Source of the DNA: Thermaceae bacterium
GTDB lineage: Bacteria > Deinococcota > Deinococci > Deinococcales > Marinithermaceae
DNA length: 12,791 nt
NCBI GenBank assembly: GCA_027023115.1
Contig: JALVWZ010000143.1
Coordinates: forward strand, 1 to 12,791
Direction: 5' to 3'
A program made the translations under genes and the position numbers. Positions 7,023-12,791 of the stretch are shown one piece after another. Under the pieces are notes generated by a model. The model had not been told where the DNA came from. It ran no database searches and saw only the letters and a list, made by a program, of their open reading frames with translations. Each line of letters opens with the position of its first letter. Position 1 is the stretch's first letter.

Positions 7023-7028
7023 ATTCTA
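7023..7028 (-). promoter_or_regulatory. -10 box of the B12-binding subunit gene
   Basis: Minus-strand TAGAAT (five of six to TATAAT) lies seven bases before the ATG at 7015. The transcript would start at or within a base or two of the start codon. The -35 region is GC-rich and unconvincing. The box is followed by GAGGG, so the same bases could serve a short-leader Shine-Dalgarno. Confidence 0.4.
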
Positions 7029-7037
7029 ACAGCCGGT

Positions 7038-7067
7038 TTGCCGGTGCGGCCCTCCCTGGCCGATAAT
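7038..7067 (+). promoter_or_regulatory. Leaderless promoter of the SDR gene
   Basis: TTGCCG (7038-7043), an 18-base spacer, and GATAAT (7062-7067, five of six to TATAAT) form a good housekeeping promoter. Only six bases separate the -10 from the ATG at 7074, so the mRNA should be leaderless. No Shine-Dalgarno is present. The -35 overlaps a CCGG-TTTG-CCGG inverted repeat (7033-7044) shared with the divergent promoter. Confidence 0.55.
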
Positions 7068-7073
7068 ACGGCC

Positions 7074-7862
7074 ATGGACCTGGGAATTGCCGGAAAAACG
7101 GCGCTGGTCAGCGGCGCCTCGCAAGGAATAGGCCGGGCGATTGCCCTGGCGCTGGCGGCCGAGGGGGCGCGGCTGGTGCTGAACGCCCGCAACGAAGCAA
7201 AGTTACGGCAAACCGCCGAGGCCATCAACGCGAAAGGTGGCGCGGCGGTCTACCTGGCCGCCGACCTGAGCGAGCCCGAAACGCCGGCGCGGCTCGCCGA
7301 GCTGGCGACGGCCGAGTTCGGCCCGGTGGAGATCCTGGTGGGCAACACCGGCGGACCGCCGCCGGGCGCAGCGGCCGAACTGGACGAGGCCTCCTGGCGG
7401 GCGGCGGCCGAGCTGCTTTTCTACCCGCAACTGCGGCTGACGGCCGCGGTGCTGCCCGGTATGCGCCGACGTGGCTGGGGTCGGGTGCTTTACGTGACTT
7501 CGATCTCGGTCAAGGAGCCCATCGAAAACCTGGCCCTCTCCAACGCCCTGCGGGCGGCGGTGACCGGCTACGCCAAGACGCTGGCCCGCGAGGTGGCCGC
7601 GGACGGGGTGACCGTCAACACCCTGGGCCCGGGCTACACCGCCACCGAACGGGTGAACAGCCTGTTCGCCAAAAACTCCGCCCGCCTGGGCAAGACGCCG
7701 GAAGAGCTGCTAAAAGCGCAGCTGGCGCAGATTCCCGCCGGGCGCATGGCCGACCCGGCCGAGACCGCAGCGGTGGCGGCTTTTCTGGTGAGCGCGCCGG
7801 CTTCGTACCTGACCGGCCAAGCGATCATGGTGGACGGCGGCTACAGCCACGGTCTGCTCTAG
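7074..7862 (+). CDS. SDR-family protein lacking the canonical catalytic tetrad (BKR-like)
   Basis: A 262-residue Rossmann-fold protein of the short-chain dehydrogenase/reductase family, closest in look to FabG-type 3-oxoacyl reductases. The nucleotide loop SGASQGIG (13-20), Asp64 and the C-terminal [13 protein letters not shown] (248-260) are typical. Aligned to FabG, however, the Asn-Ser-Tyr-Lys tetrad reads Leu115, Ser143, Ser156, Arg160: the segment [20 protein letters not shown] (152-171) has Ser and Arg where Tyr and Lys should be. NNAG is also altered to GNTGG (90-94). This fits the described BKR_like_SDR_like subgroup (cd05344, from memory), whose members lack the tetrad. The reaction is therefore unknown and FabG activity should not be assumed. 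The start is fixed by the promoter and the Rossmann N-terminus; a longer open frame upstream is rejected. It is transcribed away from the B12-binding subunit gene. Confidence 0.93.
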   Translation: MDLGIAGKTALVSGASQGIGRAIALALAAEGARLVLNARNEAKLRQTAEAINAKGGAAVYLAADLSEPETPARLAELATAEFGPVEILVGNTGGPPPGAAAELDEASWRAAAELLFYPQLRLTAAVLPGMRRRGWGRVLYVTSISVKEPIENLALSNALRAAVTGYAKTLAREVAADGVTVNTLGPGYTATERVNSLFAKNSARLGKTPEELLKAQLAQIPAGRMADPAETAAVAAFLVSAPASYLTGQAIMVDGGYSHGLL

Positions 7863-8121
7863 TTTTAGCTCATCATTCCAGCCTAGCTAGCCCACTGGCT
7901 CACGCGAGCCAGTCCAGAGCGGTGCGGTCTCCGTCGCTCGTGGAGCCTTCAAGAAGCAATGGTGACGAACAGACGGCAACGATGACGAAGCAGCCCTCCA
8001 ATCCCGACCATCGACTCGGTCCTGGACCCCGGCTTTTGCTAGGGTGGCCAGAAAGGCTGACGGCGACGGGATGGCATGAACGGCGTGCTCAGACTCTGCA
8101 TCTTGTAAAGTAGGGCTCAGT
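7863..8121. other. Intergenic stretch with degenerate hairpins
   Basis: Gene-free stretch of 259 bases between the SDR and osmC genes. Short frames exist on both strands but lack ribosome sites and third-position bias. It contains a perfect 8-bp hairpin (7894-7913), a CTAGCTAG palindrome (7883-7890), and an imperfect hairpin at 8026-8045 (ACCCCGGC, TTTT loop, GCTAGGGT). The mixed base composition differs from the neighbouring genes and looks like decayed interspersed repeats. Confidence 0.6.
7894..7913 (+). terminator. Perfect hairpin after the SDR gene, possible terminator without T-run
   Basis: ACTGGCTC (7894-7901) pairs exactly with GAGCCAGT (7906-7913) around the loop ACGC, 32 bases past the SDR stop. 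The bases that follow are CCAGAGCGG, not a T-run, so termination is possible only if this host tolerates terminators without a U-tract. It could equally be part of an interspersed repeat. Confidence 0.3.
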
Positions 8122-8541
8122 ATGGCTACCGAGAAGACAATCGTCATTCACCAACTTTGCGACAAGCGCTTTATGGCCGAAAACGAGGCCGGCGACCGCA
8201 GCATCATCGACGGCAACGATCCGGCGGCCGGGCTGCGACCAATGGAAATGCTGCTGGCGGCGCTGGGTAGCTGCACCGCTTACGACGTGGTGGACATCAT
8301 GAAGAAGAAACGCACCCCGCTCGAGTATTACCGGGTGGAGGTGAGCGGGGTGCGCGCCGAGAAGCACCCGAAGCGTTACACCCATATCCACGTGGTCCAC
8401 GTCGGCTCCGGCGCCGGGGTGGACGAAAAACACTTTGCCCACGCAGTGCGACTGAGCCACGAAAAGTTTTGTGGCGCTTCGGCCAGCCTCAACGCCGAGA
8501 TAACCTGGGAGGTACGCCTCGAAACCCCGCCCGAGCAGTGA
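8122..8541 (+). CDS. OsmC family protein
   Basis: A 139-residue OsmC-fold protein. The family's thiol peroxidases (Ohr, OsmC) reduce organic hydroperoxides with two cysteines. Here the first is Cys51 in AALGSCTAYDVVDIMKKK (46-63) and the second Cys117 in HEKFCGASASLN (113-124); both are in the expected places. The sequence looks more like the YhfA-type branch than Ohr, so the substrate is uncertain. It likely works as a homodimer in the cytosol. The ATG at 8122 has AGGG six bases upstream (8112-8115), and TAAAGT (8106-8111) could be its -10, giving a very short leader. The stop TGA at 8539-8541 is followed at once by a coding-like frame that lacks its own start. Confidence 0.92.
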   Translation: MATEKTIVIHQLCDKRFMAENEAGDRSIIDGNDPAAGLRPMEMLLAALGSCTAYDVVDIMKKKRTPLEYYRVEVSGVRAEKHPKRYTHIHVVHVGSGAGVDEKHFAHAVRLSHEKFCGASASLNAEITWEVRLETPPEQ

Positions 8542-8542
8542 C

Positions 8543-8806
8543 CTGCGCCAGCTCCTGGCGAGCGGCCAGACGCTGGCGGCGGCGCGAGCGCTGCAAAGCG
8601 CCGCCGCCGGAGCGGATGAGGGCGAGCGCGCCCGCATTGAGTACCTGGCCGGTCTGCTGCTCATCGAAAGCGGCCGCGAGGTGGAAGGAAGCCTGGCGCT
8701 GGAGCGCGCCGGCGAGAAGCTAGACCTCCTCGGCCTGCCGCAGCCCGCGCTCGAATGCCTCTTCGAGGAGCTCGGGCTCGAGCGGAACGACCTTTCCGAA
8801 ACGTAA
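8543..8806 (+). CDS. Coding-like frame of about 87 residues without a standard start codon
   Basis: I do not recognise this protein. The frame is open from 8504 to TAA 8804-8806 and reads DLRQLLASGQTLAAARALQS at its start, continuing with RIEYLAGLLLIESGREVEG and ending LERNDLSET. Nearly every third codon base is G or C and the predicted structure is all helix, rather like a TPR unit. No ATG, GTG or TTG lies early in this frame; coordinates begin at CTG 8543. A GTG overlapping the osmC stop (GTGA at 8538) is one base out of frame, and a strong GGGAGGT lies at 8507-8513. It may be a gene broken by a one-base loss, a CTG-started gene, or a frameshifted extension of osmC. The last 87 bases overlap the 3' end of addA on the other strand. 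Chance coding look in GC-rich DNA is possible. Confidence 0.35.
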   Translation: MRQLLASGQTLAAARALQSAAAGADEGERARIEYLAGLLLIESGREVEGSLALERAGEKLDLLGLPQPALECLFEELGLERNDLSET

Positions 8807-11470
8807 GAAGACCAGCTGGGCACGCGCCTCCAACCCCCAGGCCTCGCGAATAGCGCGCCGGTAGAGCGCCAGCTGGAAGTGATACCGCTCGGGGTGCATC
8901 TCGCGGTCGGTCTTGTAGTCTTCGAGGATCCACTCGCCACCGGCCAAGTAGAGGCGGTCGATTACGCCCTCCCAAACGGTGTCGAGGCCTGCGTTCCTGG
9001 TGGGAAGCAGCAAGGGCAGTTCGGCGTAGTCCTCACCGCGCTCCTCCAGCAGCGCCAGCTCCCGGCCCAGCATGCGCCAGTAAGCCGCCAGCAACGCAGC
9101 CACGTCGGCCTTGACCAATTCCTGTTCGGCGGGCGTCAATAGCTGCAGGGCCTCCTGGTTCCAAAGGTCGGGCAGCCGCTCGGGGCCCCAGTTTTCGCCG
9201 ATGGCGTAGTGCGTCAGGATGCCGGTGGTGCGGGCCACCAGGCCCAGGTCGGGCCCGCCCGCGGCCTCGATCACCGCCTCGCCATCTTCTTCGGCCTCGG
9301 GAACCGGGCTCCGCTCGGCCTTGAGGGCGCTCGGCGAGAATACCGGCGGTCGCGCCAGCGGCTCCACCGGCCGGCGCAGGCGCTCGTCCACCTCGGGCTG
9401 CTTCCGCTGGCGCGGCCGGTTCATGAACGGGGCCGGCAAAGAGTCCGTGCGCAGGGTGTGAACGGTCAGCTGCGGCCAGAGCTGGATCCCCATCTCCTCT
9501 ACGAGGCTCCGGCCGGGCGTGTGCCGCCAGAACTTGAGGGCCTGGCCTTCGCCCTGCTGCTTGAGCTGGACGCTCAGGCTGAGCAGCAGGCGCTTCGCGG
9601 CGCGGCTCAAGGCCACGTAGAGCAGGCGGTAGCTCTCGAGCTGCTCCCGCTCCCGCCACTCGGCGGCGTAGCGGTCGTAGTCGGGGTCGCCCGCGCGGGC
9701 GAACTCGCCGCTGGCCGGGCGCACGTAGAAGGGGTCGGCGAACTCCGGCTGGGCGCGGTTGAGGTCGTAGACCGCCACCACCGGCCACTCCAGTCCCTTG
9801 CTGCCGTGCATGGTGTAGATCCGCACCGCGTCGAAGCCCCCCTCGGGCACGCTGGCCTCGTCGCTGCCGCGCAGGTCCTCAAGGTCGCGCAGCATGAACT
9901 CCAACCGCCCGTAGCGCCGCTGCGCCATCTTGAATAGCAACTGGTCCACGTTTGCCCGGGCCGCCGGCTCCAGCCTTTCCAGGTAGCTGGCCCCGTCCAG
10001 GAAGGGAGTGCGCACCATTCGCTCGAAGAACTCCAGCGGCCTCAGGGCCTGGACCCACTCGCGCAGCTGCTCTATGCGTTCGGCGACCTCGGGGCGCAAC
10101 CGCGCCAGTTCGCCGAGAGGGTCGGCGGCGGATAGGACCACGTCGACCTCGGGCATGCTCAAACCGCCGAACGGCCCGCGCAGGAACGCCGCCAGGCTGA
10201 AGCGGCCGTTCGGGTCGAGCGCCACGCGAGCGGCGTGTACCAGGTCGCGCACCTCCACCAGGTCGTAAAAACCGCGTCCGCCCACGACCACGTAGGGGAT
10301 GCCGTGGGCCGCCAGCGCCCGCGTCAGCAGCGGCGCCGAGTTGTGGCTGCGCACCAGAACCGCCATCTCCCGCCAGGAGTGCTCCTGGTGCCGGGCCAGC
10401 AGCCAGCGGGCCGTCTGATCGGCCTCGTAGGGCCTGAGGCCGTCCATCTTTTCCGCACCCGTCACCAGGTTCATTTCCACGCTGCCGGCGCCCGCGTCCG
10501 GATAGGGCGCCACCGGCGGCGCTTCTGCGGGGCTGAAGGCTCCCGGCCGCTCGGCGGCCACCCAGCCGGTGTAGGCGTTGAGGAAATCCACCAGGGCGCG
10601 GTCGTGCCGCCAGCTCACCGAAAGCGGCGGCAGCATGTCGCCCGCCGCCATCGCCCGCCGGAAGACCCCCACGTCGGCGTTGCGGAAGGCGTAGATGGAC
10701 TGCTTGGGGTCACCCACCACCTCTACTTCCACTCCCAGGCGCTCGAGGGCGCCGAACACCTCGCCCTGCAACGGGCTGGTGTCTTGGTACTCGTCCACGA
10801 AGACGCGCGCCAGCCGCGAACGGATGCGCTCCGCCAGGCGCTCTTCGCGCTCCGCCAGGCGCAAGAGCCGCCAGGTCAAAAGTTCGATGTCGGCGGGCCC
10901 CAGCGCCTCCCCTCCCAAACGGCGGCGGTAGCGCTCCATGACGGCCTCGAAGTGCGCGAAGAGCTCCTGCGCCCCCGGGCCCTCAGGCCGCAGCTCGGCG
11001 GCCAGCGAGCGCTTGGCGAAGAGCAGCTCCAGCTCCTGCGCCAGATTGGGGTCCAGGTCGTTCAGGAAGAGGTAGGCGCGCGCCTCCTCGGCGAACACCA
11101 GGGCCGCCTCGCCGGCGTCGATGCGCAGAAAGTCGGGCTCGAGCCCCATCACCAGGGCGTTTTGACGCAACAGCTCGGCGAAGAAGCCGTGAATGGTGCT
11201 CACCGTGGCCCCGAGCACCTCTACCGCCAGCTCGGCGGCGCGGCGGCGCACCGCCGGCGGCGGGTCGTCTTCGGAGCCGCCGGGTGCGAAGGTTCCAGCG
11301 GCGATCTCCAAAAGGCGCTGCCGCAGGCGCGTTTTTAGCTCGGCGGCGGCGGCGCGGGTAAAGGTCACCGCCGCCAGCCGGTAGGGCGGGTGCTCGGCCA
11401 GCGCGGCTACGAAGCGGCTGGTAAGGGCGTAGGTCTTGCCGGTTCCGGCCGAGGCGACGCGAACCTTCAC
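8720..11470 (-). CDS. addA: AddA-type ATP-dependent helicase-nuclease
   Basis: A 916-residue UvrD-family helicase with a C-terminal RecB-type nuclease, acting at DNA double-strand ends to generate 3' tails for RecA. Motifs in order: Walker A ASAGTGKT (6-13), AVTFTRAAAAELK (34-46), DEYQD (226-230), GDPKQSIYAFRNAD (253-266), SWRHD (286-290), YTMHGSKGLEWP (552-563) and LLYVALSRAAKR (616-627). The nuclease shows His754, Glu817, IDRL (837-840, Asp838), EDYKTD (850-855, Asp851 and Lys853) and QLALY (866-870), so it looks fully active. It is compact compared with Bacillus AddA (about 1230). The start is GTG 11470, overlapping the addB stop as GTGA behind AAGGAGGAA, so AddB and AddA are translationally coupled. 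It carries no Cys cluster; that sits in AddB. Confidence 0.93.
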   Translation of the reverse strand: MKVRVASAGTGKTYALTSRFVAALAEHPPYRLAAVTFTRAAAAELKTRLRQRLLEIAAGTFAPGGSEDDPPPAVRRRAAELAVEVLGATVSTIHGFFAELLRQNALVMGLEPDFLRIDAGEAALVFAEEARAYLFLNDLDPNLAQELELLFAKRSLAAELRPEGPGAQELFAHFEAVMERYRRRLGGEALGPADIELLTWRLLRLAEREERLAERIRSRLARVFVDEYQDTSPLQGEVFGALERLGVEVEVVGDPKQSIYAFRNADVGVFRRAMAAGDMLPPLSVSWRHDRALVDFLNAYTGWVAAERPGAFSPAEAPPVAPYPDAGAGSVEMNLVTGAEKMDGLRPYEADQTARWLLARHQEHSWREMAVLVRSHNSAPLLTRALAAHGIPYVVVGGRGFYDLVEVRDLVHAARVALDPNGRFSLAAFLRGPFGGLSMPEVDVVLSAADPLGELARLRPEVAERIEQLREWVQALRPLEFFERMVRTPFLDGASYLERLEPAARANVDQLLFKMAQRRYGRLEFMLRDLEDLRGSDEASVPEGGFDAVRIYTMHGSKGLEWPVVAVYDLNRAQPEFADPFYVRPASGEFARAGDPDYDRYAAEWREREQLESYRLLYVALSRAAKRLLLSLSVQLKQQGEGQALKFWRHTPGRSLVEEMGIQLWPQLTVHTLRTDSLPAPFMNRPRQRKQPEVDERLRRPVEPLARPPVFSPSALKAERSPVPEAEEDGEAVIEAAGGPDLGLVARTTGILTHYAIGENWGPERLPDLWNQEALQLLTPAEQELVKADVAALLAAYWRMLGRELALLEERGEDYAELPLLLPTRNAGLDTVWEGVIDRLYLAGGEWILEDYKTDREMHPERYHFQLALYRRAIREAWGLEARAQLVFLRFGKVVPLEPELLEEAFERGLRQAEEV

Positions 11471-12791
11471 AGTTCCTCCTTACGACAGATGTCGGCGAAG
11501 GGGCAGTTGCGGCAGTGCCAGCCCGGCTGCGGCTCGACGCTGGCCTGGCCGTAGCGCTCGAGCGCCTTGCGGGCGCGCGCCCGGCTCCGCTCGATCATCT
11601 CGCCGAACTTGCTGAGCCAGCTCTCCGAGTCTTTTCCCGGAACCGCAGAATAAGCCAGCAGCGGTCTTTCACCATGCGGCCAGAACCACAGCTCCACCCC
11701 ATAGCCGCTATCCAGGTAACGGCCGGCGAAGATGAACTCGGCCCAGCGCTCGCGCAATAGCTTGCGGGCTTCCTTCTCGCCTATCCCTTCGTCGCCGAAA
11801 CGGTAGATACGCGCCACCCGCCCCTCACGGGCACCGGCGTGGACGTAGACCGGCACCCCCAGAAAATCGGTACTGGGGAAAAAGGTCAGGCCCTGCCACT
11901 CGGCGCGGCTCATCCTGAACGCGGCCAGCGCCTCCGCGGGCGGCTCTTCGCCCCGCCGCGCCGCCTCGCTGAGGCGGCTCAGCCAGTAGTACCAACCGCG
12001 TTCCGGGTAGGGCTCTTCGGGGAGAAGGCCCTCCTGGGTCTCGAGCCAGGCGCGAAAACCGCAGCCACCAAAGTGGCGCTCGAAACTGTAAACGCCGTTC
12101 AGGCTGCGCGGCGGCGGCAGGGGCAGACCGCCGTTGCTGGCGCGCCAGCCGCCGCCCTCGCGCGAGAGGGCGCGGCTTACCAGGGGCGCTTCTCCCATCG
12201 GCTGCGGAGTGACTCCCTTCACCAAGTCCAGCTCCGGCTTAAGCGGCTGCCCGGCGTCGGCCTCGGGATAGGTGATGATCACCTCGTCGGCCAGGTTGCG
12301 CAGGCGCCGCCACAGCAGCACGTCGCGACCGCGCAGGTGCCGCGGCAGAACGCCCTTTTCCTTGTAAATCCGGGCGAATACCTCGGGCCAGGGGTGGCGC
12401 GCCTCTTCGGCGATGAAGTAGTCCTCACGCTCGGAGACCGTATAGGCCCCCTCCACCGCTCCCAGTACGTAAGCGCGCTGGTAACGACGGCCGCTGACCT
12501 CGCGCTGGGTCAGCAGCGCCACGCCGCCGCGCTGGCGGGCGTGCGCCCGCACCCGTTGCAGCATTCCCAGCCACCAACGGCGGAACCCCCGCGGGCCGCC
12601 GGCCTCCAGCGCCTCGCGGGCGCGGAGCATGAAGGCGTCCCGCCAGGGGCTACCAGCCAGCTGTGGCCGCCCGGCCAACAGGCCCTCGGCCCAGGCCAGC
12701 ACGTGCCGGCGGGCCTCGTCTTCGTCTTCGGGAAGGTCGGCGGTGGGATCCAGTTCGCGCAATATTCGCTCCAGCGCAGCCGCCAGCCCGT
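11467..12791 (-). CDS. addB: AddB-like subunit, C-terminal part (5' end outside window)
   Basis: The reading frame stays open to the right edge (residues GLAAALERI precede a TTG at 12762), so this is the last 441 or so residues of a larger protein. Numbering here counts that TTG as 1. The first part resembles the end of the inactive helicase region of AddB: YVLGAVEGAYT (98-108), EDYFIAEEARHP (113-124) and DEVIITYPEADAGQPL (159-174). SFERHFGGCGFRAWL (226-240) begins the nuclease-like domain. Four cysteines (234, 417, 420, 426, the last three in WHCRNCPFADIC) match the 4Fe-4S site of AddB. The expected nuclease residues are missing: GT-x-x-H reads RGWYY (255-259), and the D-Y-K-T position falls in IYRFGDEG (319-326). 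Function: partner of AddA, probably structural or for recognising a regulatory DNA sequence. The N-terminal domain cannot be judged. Confidence 0.85.
   Translation of the reverse strand, partial: GLAAALERILRELDPTADLPEDEDEARRHVLAWAEGLLAGRPQLAGSPWRDAFMLRAREALEAGGPRGFRRWWLGMLQRVRAHARQRGGVALLTQREVSGRRYQRAYVLGAVEGAYTVSEREDYFIAEEARHPWPEVFARIYKEKGVLPRHLRGRDVLLWRRLRNLADEVIITYPEADAGQPLKPELDLVKGVTPQPMGEAPLVSRALSREGGGWRASNGGLPLPPPRSLNGVYSFERHFGGCGFRAWLETQEGLLPEEPYPERGWYYWLSRLSEAARRGEEPPAEALAAFRMSRAEWQGLTFFPSTDFLGVPVYVHAGAREGRVARIYRFGDEGIGEKEARKLLRERWAEFIFAGRYLDSGYGVELWFWPHGERPLLAYSAVPGKDSESWLSKFGEMIERSRARARKALERYGQASVEPQPGWHCRNCPFADICRKEEL
11473..11481 (-). promoter_or_regulatory. Shine-Dalgarno of addA, inside the addB C-terminus
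   Basis: AAGGAGGAA lies two bases before the addA GTG and encodes Lys-Glu-Glu at the end of addB (RKEEL, then TGA). The arrangement is the same as at the rsmI-pfkA junction. Confidence 0.85.

Noticed and set aside
6909..7073. 55-residue extension of the SDR protein
   Set aside because: It is antisense to the B12-binding gene, and the Rossmann fold begins right at the ATG 7074, which has its own promoter.
7016..7228. 71-residue extension of the B12-binding subunit
   Set aside because: It crosses the divergent promoter and the start of the SDR gene, and the conserved domain begins at [18 protein letters not shown].
7887..8147. Small minus-strand frame in the SDR-osmC spacer
   Set aside because: No ribosome site, no codon bias, and it begins inside osmC; it reads like translated repeat sequence.
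8469..8723. 84-residue Arg/Trp-rich frame across the end of osmC
   Set aside because: It overlaps osmC and its composition (RAARRWRRRERC) is typical of an out-of-frame reading of GC-rich DNA; the neighbouring frame is far more protein-like.
10235..11338. 367-residue plus-strand frame opposite addA
   Set aside because: His/Gln/Arg-rich antisense of the helicase motifs; no start signal.
1..12791. CRISPR array, tRNA/rRNA genes, transposase or phage genes
   Set aside because: No spaced direct repeats, no cloverleaf or rRNA-like sequence in the two gene-free stretches, and no integrase or transposase motifs in any frame.

Overview
This 12.8 kb window is GC-rich bacterial chromosome with very strong G/C preference at third codon positions and tightly packed genes (ATGA/GTGA overlaps, 1-2 base gaps, tail-to-tail overlaps). 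Several genes have a -10-like box only 6-7 bases before the start codon, which suggests leaderless transcripts. Together with the gene content, this points to the Deinococcota, most likely a Thermaceae-like thermophile. That placement is inference; I do not name a species.

Layout. 1-314 holds no gene: it contains a degenerate 7-base-periodic array broken by a hairpin-rich segment. 315-3203 (minus strand) reads as one operon in the order DUF2905 membrane protein, EamA exporter, rsmI (16S rRNA methyltransferase), pfkA (6-phosphofructokinase). From a divergent promoter region, 3284-6069 (plus strand) carries a GNAT-family protein, an uncharacterised protein with a poly-arginine tail, and hisD. 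hisD collides tail to tail with plsY, which lies behind a stand-alone B12-binding mutase subunit on the minus strand (6054-7015). Divergent to these, 7074-7862 encodes an SDR-family protein that lacks the usual catalytic Tyr and Lys. A gene-free stretch (7863-8121) with hairpins precedes an OsmC-family gene. A coding-like reading frame without a normal start codon follows it. 8720-12791 (minus strand) is an addAB-type pair: AddA complete, AddB running off the right edge.

Themes. The genes are mostly household: glycolysis, ribosome modification, histidine and phospholipid synthesis, propionyl/methylmalonyl-CoA metabolism and double-strand break repair. The items most worth a second look are (1) an AddB whose iron-sulfur cysteines are kept while its nuclease residues appear lost, leaving AddA as the only nuclease of the pair; (2) the SDR without its catalytic tetrad; (3) the startless coding-like frame after osmC; (4) the heptad array at the left edge; and (5) repeated use of a last-codon Shine-Dalgarno design and of near-leaderless promoters. 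I found no convincing new multi-gene defence or mobile system.
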